Source: Prinsepia uniflora (taxonomy: Eukaryota > Streptophyta > Magnoliopsida > Rosales > Rosaceae). From it: DNA of 64,000 nt. Numbering within the stretch: the stretch's first letter is position 1; each line of letters opens with the position of its first letter. The notes under the pieces are model-generated. The model was given only the letters and a program-made list of their open reading frames with translations, was not told the origin of the DNA and made no database searches. This document shows, in pieces, positions 1 to 10,351 of this stretch. Made by a program: the position numbers and the translations under genes. The DNA is taken from contig CM064866.1 of assembly GCA_032719365.1 (NCBI GenBank), forward strand, positions 10,645,781-10,709,780, read 5' to 3'.

Positions 1-251
1 AGGGGCATTGTACAGACTACATAAAAAAGAAGACTGTAAATCACATGGAGAACAAAGAGTCAAACGAGCCAGCGTCAAAGGTGATCCGCATGAACTAGAC
101 GCAAGTCAACATTAGAAAGACATAAAATTCTGTGGAGCTTTTCAATTTTGCTTTTCAAGTTTTCTTCTAAATTCAAGTATCAATGAAATGAGATTGACAA
201 ATTGATTTGTTCACCATGTACAATTTTCAAAGCTTATTCTCTCTAGTGTAA
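1..251. other. No gene recognised; unassigned repeat-margin sequence
   Basis: AT-rich sequence with no open frame of interest and no recognisable terminus. It leads directly into the hairpin minisatellite and is probably part of the same unidentified repeat. Nothing more can be supported. Confidence 0.4.
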
Positions 252-541
252 AAAGCCTTCGTCATCGAAGCATCCAAGCCTTCGTCATCGAAGCATCCGA
301 GTTTTCGCCTTGCGAAGCATCTAAGCCTTCGCCACGCGAAGCACCTAAGCCTTCGTCATCGAAGCATCCAAGCCTTCGTCATCGAAGAATTCAAGCCTTC
401 GCCCTGCGAAGCATCCAAACCTTCGCCATGCGAAGCACCTAAGCCTTCGTCATCGAAGCATCCAAGCCTTCGCTCTGCGAAGCATTCAAGCCTTCGCCCT
501 GCGAAGCATTCAAGCCTTCGTCATCGAAGCATCTAAGCCTT
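252..541. repeat. Minisatellite of 23-24-bp hairpin-forming units
   Basis: About 12 tandem units of roughly AAGCCTTCGTCATCGAAGCA plus 3-4 bases. Each unit contains the inverted pair CTTCG...CGAAG around a 4-5-base loop. Two loop types alternate: TCAT (23-bp unit) and CCCTG/CCATG-like (24-bp unit). Compensating changes keep the CTTCG/CGAAG arms intact in nearly every copy. The array dies out at AAGCCTTCTGAGTCC. There are no spacers of the CRISPR kind, and this is a eukaryotic context. Function unknown. Confidence 0.85.
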
Positions 542-728
542 CTGAGTCCTGCAAATTTCTGCGCAGCAGGGAGAGCTCATCTCGAGTGGTATCTCGCTCA
601 TTTTCTATCAGCATCCTCTCTGCACGGCTCATCTCTAACTCGCCCATTTTGGCTTCCGATGTGAAATTAGGACCTCAAGTTTTCTTAAGTTATCGTAATC
701 TCACATCAAAAACATAACTTTCCATTTT
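542..728. other. No gene recognised between minisatellite and Cassandra LTR
   Basis: A short CT-rich then AT-rich stretch that ends at the Cassandra LTR boundary. It shows no similarity to the chromovirus found on the other side of the Cassandra element, so 729-1452 is not a simple insertion into that chromovirus. Confidence 0.4.
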
Positions 729-1059
729 TGTAAGACCCGTGTCCTGGAGAGAACGGTGAACAATCCCACATTCCTGCGAGGGGGGAATGGTCTGGGAAGG
801 AATTGGTGGTGTGCCTTAAAGGTGTAGGCACACACCTATCTAGCATGAGGCCTTTTGGTAGCTCAGTGGCTTTGGGGGGGATTGGAACCCCAAAGTTAAG
901 CGAGTTGAGGCTGGTGCAATTTCAGATGGGTGACCCCCTAGGAAGTTGCACCGTGAGCTCCCGAAAACAAAACCGTGAGGGCAAGGGCAAGGAGGCCCAA
1001 AGCGGACAATATCGTGCTAGATGAATCGGGACCTGACAGAAGAGGGTCGGGTCCTGACA
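729..1059 (+). repeat. Cassandra LTR, plus orientation
   Basis: A 331-bp LTR, TGTAAG...CTGACA. A 5S-like internal promoter is visible: A-box AGTTAAGCG at 894-902 and C-box GATGGGTGACC at 925-935, followed by a CC(T)GGGAAGT-like segment. In Cassandra these are derived from the pol III promoter of 5S rRNA. The base following the LTR is not a primer-binding site, so this LTR has lost its native internal side. No 5-bp target duplication matches the other outer end. Confidence 0.85.
885..952 (+). promoter_or_regulatory. 5S-rRNA-like pol III promoter segment in Cassandra LTR (rightward)
   Basis: Matches the 3' half of plant 5S rRNA in order and spacing: CC(C)AAAGTTAAGCG (A-box), an intermediate element region, GATGGGTGACC (C-box), then GGAAGT. 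It is too diverged, and too embedded in an LTR, to be a 5S gene. Confidence 0.75.
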
Positions 1060-1122
1060 ATTTAGACACCCAGCGTCCTCGCTGGCACACTTCCGGGTCG
1101 GGGTCTGGCTCTGATACCAAAT

Positions 1123-1452
1123 TGTCAGGACCCGACCCTCTTCTGTCAGGTCTCGATTCATCTAGCACGATATTGTCCGCTTTGGGCCTCCTTGCCCTTG
1201 CCCTCACGGTTTTGTTTTCGGGAGCTCACGGTGCAACTTCCCAGGGGGTCACCCATCTGAAATTGCACCAGCCTCAACTCGCTTAACTTTGGGGTTCCAA
1301 TCCCCCCCCAAAGCCACTGAACTCCCAAAAGGCCTCATGCTAGATAGGTGTGTGCCTACACCTTTAAGGCACACCACCAATTCCTTCCCAGACCATTCCC
1401 CCCTCGCAGGAATGTGGGATTGTTTACCGTTCCCTCGGACACGGGTCTTACA
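1123..1452 (-). repeat. Cassandra LTR, minus orientation
   Basis: A 330-bp LTR whose minus-strand start TGTAAGACCC is at 1452 and whose end TGACA is at 1123. The initiator-Met primer-binding site lies beside its inner end at 1106-1119, so this is the 5' LTR of the element read on minus. Its 5S-like boxes are at 1280-1288 (A) and 1247-1257 (C), pointing left, toward the other LTR. Its outer end touches the chromovirus sequence GATTATGATTGC exactly. Confidence 0.85.
1230..1297 (-). promoter_or_regulatory. 5S-rRNA-like pol III promoter segment in Cassandra LTR (leftward)
   Basis: Mirror copy of the plus LTR segment: CGCTTAACT at 1280-1288 and GGTCACCCATC at 1247-1257 are the complements of the A- and C-boxes. 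Together with the plus copy it would drive convergent transcription across the 63-bp spacer if active. Confidence 0.7.
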
Positions 1453-3078
1453 GATTATGATTGCACGATTGAATACCATCCTGGAAAGGCAAACGTAGTG
1501 GCTGATGCATTGAGCCGGAAATCAGCACATTCAGTAGCTCATTTATGGACGATACACTTGCCTTTATTAGTTGAACTGCGTAAAACTGGTATTGTATTGG
1601 GACTTGATAGTCAAGATGGTTTGATAGCAAATTTCCAGGTGCGACCAATCCTGATTGATCAGATCATTGATGCTCAATTTCAAGACGCAACTTTATGTAT
1701 CCTTCGAATTGAAGTGGAAGCCGGAGAACGGCAGGATTATGCAGTGAATGAGGACGGAGCCTTAACCACAGAAGGGAGATTATGTGTACCTGCAGATGAA
1801 GCATTGAAAAAGGAGATTCTGGCTGAAGCTCATAGTTCTGCATACGCTATGCATCCAGGAGGAACAAAAATGTATCGTACGCTCCGAGAACATTACTGGT
1901 GGCCTGGTATGAAACGAGAAATTGCTGAGTATGTGAGTAAATGTTTGATATGTCAGCAAGTAAAGGCTGAAAGACAGAGACCCTACGGAGCACTGCAACC
2001 ACTTCCTATCCCAGAGTGGAAATGGGATCATATAACCATGGATTTTGTGTTTAAACTTCCGAGGACGCCCAGAGGCCATGATGGCGTTTGGGTGATTGTA
2101 GACAGACTTACCAAGTCAGCATATTTCTTACTTGTGAAGGAAGACTTTCAGATAACTCAGTACGCTAACTTGTTCATTAATGAGATCATCCGGTTACATG
2201 GTACATCTGCCTCTATTGTCTCAGATCGAGATCCGCGATTTACATCTAGATTCTGGCAAAGTTTACAAGAAGCTTTTGGGACAAGATTGCATTTTAGTAC
2301 GACGTTCCACCCTCAGACCGACGGACAATCCGAGCGAACCATCCAAACCTTGGAAGATATGATGAGAGCATGTGTTCTGCAATTCCAGGGTACAAGGGAG
2401 TCATATTTGCCATTAATGGAATTCACCTATAATAACAGTTATCAAGAAAGTATTGAAATGGCACCTTATGAAGCCCTATATGGATGCCAGTGCCGAACCC
2501 CTTTGTGTTGGACAGAAGTGGGTGAAAGAAAATTATCTAAGTCCGAATTGATTGATTTAACGACAGAGAAAGTGAAGCTCATCCGAGATAGACTCAAGGC
2601 AGCCCAAGACAGACAGAAGAGCTACGTGGATCGGCGAGTTAGATATCTTGAATTTGCAGTGGGAGATTGGGTTTTTCTGAAGTTATCCCCTTGGAAAGGT
2701 ATAGTACGATTTGGTAGGCACGGGAAATTAAGTCCCCGTTTCATCGGACCTTATGAGATTATTGAGCGGATTGGTCGAGTTGCTTATCGACTAGCATTAC
2801 CATCGGAGCTTTCCAGAGTTCACAATGTCTCCCATGTATCAATGCTGCGGAAATATGTATATGACGAGTCCCATGTACTAGAAGAGCAACCGATTGAGTT
2901 CAGAGAAGACCTAAGCTTTGAGGAACAACCTGTGCAGATCTTGGATTGAAAGGATAAGATACTTCGCCGAAAGACAATTCCCCTAGTGAAAGTACTTTGG
3001 CGAAATCAGAATGTAGAAGAGGCTACTTGGGAACCCGAAGCTCAGATGCAAGAACAGTACCCGTATTTATTTCAGTGA
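1453..3078 (+). pseudogene. Chromovirus pol 3' portion: RNase H end, integrase, chromodomain (broken)
   Basis: The open frame enters from the Cassandra LTR at 1348, but retroviral homology starts at 1453. It shows the end of RNase H (ALSRKS), the integrase zinc-binding HHCC region (AHSSAYAMHPGG...CLICQQVK), and the catalytic core with D in MDFVFKLP, D in IVSDRDPRF and E in QSERTIQTLEDMM. These are followed by a GPY/F-type tail (RFIGPYEIIERIGRVAYRL, 2734-2790) and a chromodomain-like end (KVLWRNQNVEEATWEPE). A TGA at 2947-2949 interrupts after QILD. The family normally has Arg here, so a CGA-to-TGA change is likely. The frame then continues to the true stop at 3076-3078. The protein would insert element cDNA into the host genome. 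The 5' two thirds of pol lie at 11989-13742 on the opposite strand. Confidence 0.9.
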
Positions 3079-3113
3079 AATTTCGGGGACAAAATTCCCT
3101 AAGAGGGGAAGGT

Positions 3114-5756
3114 TGTAACGCCCCGAAAATCCAAAAGTTGTAAAATATTAAAATAATGTGAAAATGACGTTTTTACCCTTGATGACATATGGCTAAAAGT
3201 TGACTTTTTGTTTAAAATACTTTTTGCACATTTCTCGAGTACCATTGTGTAGGTCTCGGAACGCTGAATCCGTAGACAGGTGGCACGTCAAAAACGGAGC
3301 TCGTATGAAAAAGTTATGGGTCTGGGAAGTTCAGGGGCAAAATGGTCATTTGTGACCTCAAGGGGTAAAATAGTAATTTTATGTGGATTATGCTTAAACG
3401 GTGGAAGGATGATTATTACATGCTGATTCAGCCCCTTAAGTGATTCATATGTTTTATCACGTGACAAGTGTCACTTGTTGTTGAGGATTAGTGGCATGGA
3501 TTAATTAATTAATTGAGGTTAACAAACAATGGATAATTGATGAACAGTACACGACCAAAACATTCAAACACAGCACAGAGAACACTCATACTTCTCCTTC
3601 ACCTTGATCGATTTTCTGTAGAACCCGTGCAATTGAATACGTAATTAGGGTTAATTGGAGAGTGTAAGACTGGAAGGAAACTGAACAAACCCAAATAGAA
3701 CCCTACAGTACCTACCCGAAAAACCACCCAAAACCTTAATTTTCGATTTTGATTTTTAGGACTGTTTCGTTCGAATTTGAGGTGATATTAAGCTTTCTGG
3801 GAACTGGACGAACCAAACTGAATCAATTGGGAAGGAAATTGGGGGAGAAACCGTGACGAACAGACCCTGCGACGGTTTTGAAAAATTGAGCTTGAGTTCG
3901 ATTACTTAGAGGTAATGGTTCTTGAAATTGATTTCAATTTCGTACTTATAATGGACCTAGGATGCTTCTGGTGTGATCAATTGAAGGAAACTGGTTGGTT
4001 TTGGGTAGAACTCGAATTAGAACCCGTCGGGTATTCATCTTGAGTCGAAGAGTTTTAGGGTCAAATTGATTCAATTAAAGTGACAGAACTGTAAGTTAGA
4101 TTGGATAGATATTAATGAGTGAAATAACAAGATGAATTGAGTGTAAATCGATAGAAAACGAGTCGGGTCTGATCGCGGGTTGCAGATCCGAATATCAGAG
4201 AAACGGGCGAGAAAGGTGCACTGTAGCAGGCACTGTTCACGGCGCGTGGCTGTCACGCGCAGCCGCTTGCGGCGGCGCTTGAGGGTGCGTGGCCGGGAAT
4301 CTGAGGAAGGGTCCAACAGCAATTTTGATATTCTCGATGATACGGACCTATTAGCGTTGATTTCGGGTCAATTGGATATGAACTGAGAGTAGTTTTGTGT
4401 ACCCGAAACGTATAGGTTACGTTTAAAATAATATTATTTTATTCCGACGATTAGGAAATTCGTACAGGAGATTATGTAATGAGTTAGTAATCTTATATTA
4501 CTTGTTTGACATGCCGAATACTTCCAGGACATCGGAAGGAAGCGAACAACTCGAAACGGAACAATCTGGACGGTGTGTGAGTGGACTTTTGTTTTCTACC
4601 CTGAATGCATGCATATATGTTTTAAATGCCTTATAATATGATTTGAAATGATTTGGTATGATTGATACTTCGATATGATGATTTCCGGATTTTTGGGAAT
4701 ATTATATTATTTTATATGCTTTTGGGCACGATTTTCGAGAAAATTGTGAAACTGATATTTCGAGCTAAGGCTCGGGGTTTGAACTTGATTTTGACTCGAA
4801 TTATGAGTCTGGTGTTGGATTTGATGGATTTATGTCATAAATAAGATTGTGATTGCGCAGGTTTGCGTGGATTGGTTTATGGATTTGAGAAAAGTGTTTT
4901 TGGGCTTACCGCCCAGTTTAAAACTGGTTTTGATATTACATGCAACTGTTTTAACTGGTTTTCATGATGATGATATATGAGGGCTTTCGGTGTGGAATAT
5001 GTTTCCCCCCGAAATGGACCCTGGAGATAACGCTCGCCTCCGGGATGGAAGTGTTTACCCCAGAGAGGTCACGTAGCACGGTATGTTGTCGTGCAGCCAA
5101 ATGGAGGCTCGACTCAGACCAGATGTGCTGGATTATATGGATGTCAGTTAGTGATATGTTCATGACGACCTGGATTGCCGGATGGTGATGTGTTCACAGC
5201 GGCGGATGCTCGTGATTTGAGCGGTCCTTGAGCCTATTGATTTGCACGCGTTGCAGGGATAACGTGACTCTATATTGGACCTGGATCCTGTGTTTTTATT
5301 GATGTTTGAGATTTATATTCATATCTTAATTATTTGATTTATGAGTTATGATATGCATGCATGTTTGTGAAAACTGGAGGGTAAGACTATATTTTGATAA
5401 ATGTATTTCTAAACTTGATTTTGTCCACTCACACCTTTGATGTTTTATTTGCCCTCCAAGCCAGTGCACAGGTACTGAGGCTAATATCGAGGCTGAGGAA
5501 TAAACGGACCGTTGCGTACTCAGACACTTTGCAGCGTAGGATTTTGCTCCCTACATGTAAATATTTCCTATGCTCTGTAAACCTGTTGACTAGGTCAACG
5601 GCCTCGGAATACTGAACTATCCCTTGTCTGACAATGTTATCGTTTATATGTGTTATATGTATATATTTGAAACTACTTTTGGTACTTTCGAGTTATTGTC
5701 AGACGAGAGCAGGATCTGTCATGGTTATCGAGGGATAATCGGGATGGGTCTTGTCA
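3114..5756 (+). repeat. Chromovirus 3' LTR (2.64 kb)
   Basis: Starts TGTAACGCCCCG directly after the polypurine tract and ends GGGTCTTGTCA. The same sequence in reverse, 14881-17489, is the 5' LTR. Compared with that copy it keeps a GC-rich hairpin (about 4254-4290, CACGCGCAGCC...GGCGGCGC) that the 5' LTR has lost. Clustered short ORFs inside (4071-5615) have exact partners in the 5' LTR and are not genes. Confidence 0.9.
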
Positions 5757-6372
5757 GGTGTATTACCGGTGCCACGTGGTGGACGGAGTTTGGCTGAACA
5801 GTCGACGGGGACTTGGCGGTGACTGAGTGCACTTGCGGACGTGACTAGTGAGCATCGGTAGGCAGGATCACACTCACTGTGACTCTTGCTAGTACCACAT
5901 ACATGCTAGCCATGCGTCAAGGTGCCGAGAGACCCAGCAAACTTGCCCTGTGGGAGCGTGGCGGTTTTCGTGGCCTAAGTCCATTCCGAGGGAAAGATAT
6001 GGATTCTGAGAAGCCCGAAGACTTCATGGAGTGGAAGGCTCACAATCAAATTGCCTTTCCAAGCGACGTTCTCGTGGAGCTTGGCGACAGATGTTCTTCT
6101 AGAGTTTCGGGACATGAGCCGGCTACTCTCTCCATGAATGGCGGGAAGCTTTCAGACATCCCGATCAAGGAGTGTTTGTGCGTTCCACTGTGCTTGAAAG
6201 AGACCGTTGTTCAGAAGAAGGACAATAAACAAGGACCTATTGGTTCTTTGGAGAAAAAAGCATGCCGAACAACTTCTTTCCTAACCAAAAAGCATACCGA
6301 GCAACTTCTTTCCTAACCTATCTGCTCTGGTCCCGCGAATGTGCCATCTTGACGCGAAGGGTCTGCAGAAAC
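5757..6372 (+). other. Host or older-repeat sequence flanking the chromovirus; unrecognised ORF 5879-6316
   Basis: Begins with the target duplication GGTGT. An open frame of 145 residues at 5879-6316 starts MTLASTTYMLAMRQG. I do not recognise it as a complete protein. The stretch around 5848-5912 has a diverged counterpart on the other flank of the chromovirus (reverse complement of about 17525-17605, encoding NVTLASTANMFATRQ), so the chromovirus landed in a repeated sequence. Two near-identical short repeats (AAAGCATRCCGARCAACTTC) lie at 6256-6310. The segment ends abruptly at the solo LTR start, 6373, a proposed inversion breakpoint. Confidence 0.5.
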
Positions 6373-7555
6373 TGTAACACCCCGGGAATTCGTAGATTGT
6401 AATATTATAAAATATGGAATGAAATGACATTTTTACCCTTGTGTATGGTTGGGTCAAATTATTGACTTTTTGATTGGTGGGTCAACCGGACCTTGACTGA
6501 TGGCCGTGACGTAGTTCGGGACGTCACGAGTCCATTGACAGGCGGCACGTCCAATTCGGACGAACAGGGGAGAAGTTGCGACGTTCGGAAGTTCAGGGGC
6601 ATTACTGTAATTTGGACGAAATAAGGGAGAAAGTTGACTTCTTGAATGACCGTGAATTTTCACACGACCCGAAGACCGTTGGATTCGTCTCGATGCCCTG
6701 AGTAAAACGACAGGCAGCACGCGTGAAACGGACATCGGATGACCGAGTTGCGGGTCACGGAAGTTGGAGGGCATTTTGGTCTTTTTGCACGGTTACTGTA
6801 GAAGCAACCGTGAAAAACAGGGTACACGGCCGTGCCGTGGTGTGGTTGGGCGTGCAATTGTTTAAAGCCCTAGTGGACTGATTTGTGAGCATTGTTTATG
6901 TGGTTTGAGATATTGGGAGTGTGGTTTGAGACTGTATCAGAGCACGGGTAGGAATTAAAATGTGGTTATGGCTCTGTGTGCGGGAGGCAGAGTTCAGTGA
7001 GGTCTGAGGGTGTCTCCCACGGGTGCTGGCCTTCTTGATCGCTTAACCGAGTAGGGGAGTGAGAGAAGGGTTCATTTGGCGTCAGTTTGAGGTTGAGGAA
7101 TTGTGAGAGACGGAGAGAAAACCGTGAAGAACATTTTCGGGTTTTTGGGGGGAAGTTTCCGAATTCAATTTCTACAGGTTTTGGGACGAATCTATGCACG
7201 GTGGAAGCCTTCTGGGAGTGACAGAAACATGAGCGTGCAGTAGTTGAAGGGGAATGATCACTGTGTGCCCAAGAACCCAATTTCCAGTTCAAAGAAAACC
7301 AGTTGGGAGGGAAAAATCCAAGTTCAATTTCTACGACCTGTTGGACAAACCCAATCACTGAGTGAGCCTTCTGGGAGCATTTGGAACTCGTCCATATCGG
7401 AATCGACGACAACCAGCCACGGAGGTGCTAGGACGGTGACCGCCGTGTGCAGAGGAAATCGCAGTGTTTGGACGGCTACTTCCAGGTAACGTTTCGTTCA
7501 ATTGGTGGTGCTATTTTGTTAGTCTAGGTCCTATTATGCTCCTGTATGGGTTAAT

Positions 7556-10351
7556 TGACAGGACCCGCCCCGATCCCACAGGGACCACAAGGGGACGTGC
7601 CCTGCTCCCGTTTGACACCCAATAATTCATACCAATTTTAACCTCAAAACATTTAAAAGCATAAATAACCAAATTAAAGTCATACATCAAATCCGAATTA
7701 AACGAATGTCAGACAAGGGATATAATCCAAAATTACAAATTTGCGAGCACGACACTAAAGTAAACCTGCGGGTACACCGCCCAGCAGGGGTTCAGGTACG
7801 CAGAAGTAGATCTATGCCTCAGCCTCTGGTTCCTCCTCTACCTCAGTTTCCCGACCTGGAGGGGTTATCAAAACATTAAAGGTGAGTGGACCGAAACTCA
7901 AGTTTATGAAATCATTTGATAAGTAAAACATATAATTTACCCCTCCGTTTTTCCAAACATGCGTGCATCATAATTCAAAATCATAAACCATATAATATGA
8001 ACCATAAGGCATATAATAAAACCATAAGTATAATTTTAGTTGCTGCACTATACGCTCCAAACCCGACATCCCTGATGTCTGACGTCCCTGACGTCCAATA
8101 AGGTCACAATCACAAGGCTACGCGTGCCACTCGGGTCTCAATTTCCGAGTTCTTTCCCCGAACCCCGTTTGGGTACAGCATCCCCGATGCTTAGCGTCAT
8201 AGACGCTGGACGTTCTAGACGTCCGTGACCTCTCCGGGGTACCTCATCCGGAGGAGACAATATAATATGGAAGGATCTATACAGTGCAGTAACAAATACA
8301 TTTTATTGATATCCACATGCAAACATATATATACATAGATAGAATCCGAACCAATCATTCAGTTTCATCGGACGGGTCTCAAGCCCAAATACCGTGAAAC
8401 GTGCCATAACCATATTTTCCATATCATCAAAACCATCATTGTTTTAGCATGTGAATAAGTATAATAAAACCAGAAAACATTTATGCACACAAGGGTTTAA
8501 GAAAATGGCCCACTCACAGTACAATCCTGCTAGAAACCGAACGTATACCCTCGTCCTGGTACAAATGTACAATCCCTGTCAAGTCCAAGTATTCGTAAAG
8601 GTCAATTTAAACCCCCAACATTCATCCATGAAAACCTAGGTCGAAACCGGCCCGGGAAAGCCGCCCGAACGCGCTTCCCAAGGCATTAAACCTTAATTTG
8701 ACCAACTTAATGATCTCCGATCGACCCGAAACCACCGCCATTGGATCCGGATCGTCGAAACCTAAAGAATGGTGGTGGTCCCACCAAAAACACTGTTCAC
8801 ACGCGCCCCCACGCGCCGGTCAATGCGTCGGTCAACGCAGGAACAGTTCCTGCTGACGTCACTGCTGACGTCAGCATGACGTCATGCTGACGTCAGCATG
8901 ACGTCATGCTGACGTGTCAGACTCTGACAGGTGCCACGTGTCAACATCCAATTGGTCCACCTCACTGATCTGTCAGACCACGTGTCAGATCTGACATGTG
9001 CCACGTGTCAGCACGGCACTGGTCCACGTCACTGACATGTTAGTGACACGTGGCAGTCCCTGACTGGTCCACGTCACTGACATGTCAGTGCTGACTGTGC
9101 ACTGACATGTGACACGTGTCGGCTCACGGTTGGTCCACGTCATCTGACAGGCTGATAGGGTGCCACGTCATCACCGCTGTCCTCAGACGGGTTGACCCGA
9201 ATACCTGCAACTCGGGTCGATCAGACCCGCGATCAAGACCCGGTCACCATTTCACCATTTCTCAATCATTTTCGTTCAGGTTTGTTCCTAACTACTCGTC
9301 TTAATCCCAGAAATAGTTCTAGCTAATTAAAATTAATAAACAAGGGCTGAATCGAAGACTCACCTCGATGAACAGACCCGGGTTCCCGTCGCCGTTTGCA
9401 CTCCGTTCAGGCTACCTCCGGTCACGCAATTGATCCCAAAAGGTTCCTAACAGTTCCTAGAGTTGATTAGGGTAAATAAAAACCAAAACCAAACGTTGGA
9501 ATTCAAGTTACCAATTTCTGGGTTTTAAAACCGTTTCGGGTTTTCCCTGGTTCCTACCTCGCCGCCGTCCTCCGCCGTGGTCACTGCCGCCTGCCGCCAC
9601 ACTCGTCCAGCCCAAGGGCACACAGAATAAGGATCAGATGCAGTTGTGGTGTGATGTTTTATGGAATGGGCAGTACGTGGGTGTCGGGTAAGGAAATATA
9701 TAGAAATGGAGGGAAAGCTGCTCAAAGAAATGAACGGCCTAGATTGAATCTCAGAATGAGATCAAGGGCTGAGATCAGATCTGGGGTTTTCAATCCAAAG
9801 GCTGGAATTTAAAGCTGATTCAAATGATAATTAATCCAATAGTGGATCTGATCCAATCTAGCCAATGGGTGAGTGACACTTGTAACTCACCAGGTGTCCT
9901 CCAATCAGATTTCCTGAATATAATATTCGACACGAAAACCGAGACACGAACTTCCCGAATTCACGTTTCTGACCATAACTTCCTCGTACGAAGTCCGATT
10001 TCGGCGTGCCGCCTGTCTACGGACTCAGGACGTCAAGGCCTACCCAACGGTCCTTGAGTCAACTGAAAATTATTTGTCAAAAGAAAAGTCAACATTTTCC
10101 CCCGAGAGTCCAAATTACGGTAATGCCCCTGAACTTCCGAAAGTCATAACTTTTACCCTGATCGTCCGAATTGGACGTGCCACCTGTCTATGAACTCGTG
10201 ACGTCCCGAACTACGTCACGGTCATAGGTCAAAGTTCATTTAGTTCATCAATCAAAAAGTCATCAATTGACCATACCATTCACAAGGGTAAAATCGTCGA
10301 ATCACACATTAAATTACAATATGGGAATCCTCGAATTTCCGGGGTGTTACA
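7556..10351 (-). mobile_element. Nested solo LTR, same family, opposite orientation
   Basis: On minus it starts TGTAACACCCCGG at 10351 and ends GGGTCCTGTCA at 7556 (2,796 bp). A perfect 5-bp target duplication TTAAT flanks it (7551-7555 and 10352-10356). Sequence blocks inside it match the surrounding LTR in reverse, for example GACGTCCCTGATGTC-like blocks near 8060-8230 against 11340-11480. It is the same family inserted into itself. It contains an ACGT-rich array (8856-9178) not seen in the host copy. Confidence 0.9.
8856..9178. promoter_or_regulatory. Array of 15 ACGT-core (bZIP/G-box-like) motifs inside solo LTR
   Basis: I count 15 ACGT cores in 323 bp. Five are the perfect palindrome TGACGTCA (8854-8906), five are CACGTG G-boxes (near 8935, 8979, 9002, 9047, 9113), and most of the rest are CCACGTCA. 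Alternating TGACGTCAGCA and TGACGTCATGC blocks make the first 60 bp self-complementary. Plant bZIP (TGACG/G-box) and bHLH factors are known to bind these cores. Occupancy here is inference. Confidence 0.75.

Larger units (their letters stand above)
729..1452. mobile_element. Cassandra-type TRIM with LTRs in inverted orientation
   Basis: Two roughly 330-bp LTRs, about 97% alike by eye, face each other: 729-1059 on plus and 1123-1452 on minus. A 63-bp spacer separates them. Each begins TGTAAGACCC and ends GGTCCTGACA, and each carries a 5S-rRNA-like segment, the diagnostic trait of Cassandra TRIMs. The spacer holds one primer-binding site, TGGTATCAGAGCCA on the minus strand (1106-1119, complement of initiator tRNA-Met), three bases from the minus LTR. 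Normal TRIMs have direct LTRs, so this copy is rearranged into a near-perfect palindrome. It codes for no protein, and the short ORFs across it are reading through the LTRs. Confidence 0.85.
1453..5756 (+). mobile_element. 3' half of a Ty3/gypsy chromovirus (Tekay/Del type), displaced by inversion
   Basis: Begins in mid-coding sequence at the end of RNase H (DYDCTIEYHPGKANVVADALSR) and continues through integrase, a chromodomain-like tail, a polypurine tract (AAGAGGGGAAGG, 3101-3112) and a 2.6-kb 3' LTR. The break is exactly at GATTA, the inner target duplication also seen (as TAATC) at 11989-11993. The outer end is followed by GGTGT (5757-5761), which matches ACACC beside the other half at 17490-17494. 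The two halves are therefore one former element. Confidence 0.9.

Noticed and set aside
252..541. CRISPR-like array
   Set aside because: Repeats are contiguous without unique spacers, and the context is a plant genome. It is a minisatellite.
885..952. A 5S rRNA gene
   Set aside because: The A- and C-box match is real, but the segment lies inside a TG...CA LTR duplicated at 1230-1297, lacks the 5' half of 5S rRNA and is diverged. It is the 5S-derived part of Cassandra.
729..1452. Target duplication for the Cassandra element
   Set aside because: The 5 bases outside 729 (ATTTT) match neither GATTA at 1453 nor the sequence that would adjoin after un-inverting (GTTTC).
803..1648. Small ORFs across the inverted Cassandra LTRs
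   Set aside because: They mirror each other because the LTRs are inverted. No conserved protein; Cassandra is non-coding.
5879..6316. 145-residue ORF as a gene
   Set aside because: No recognisable domain, partly repeated elsewhere, and cut at a rearrangement breakpoint. Kept only as described sequence.
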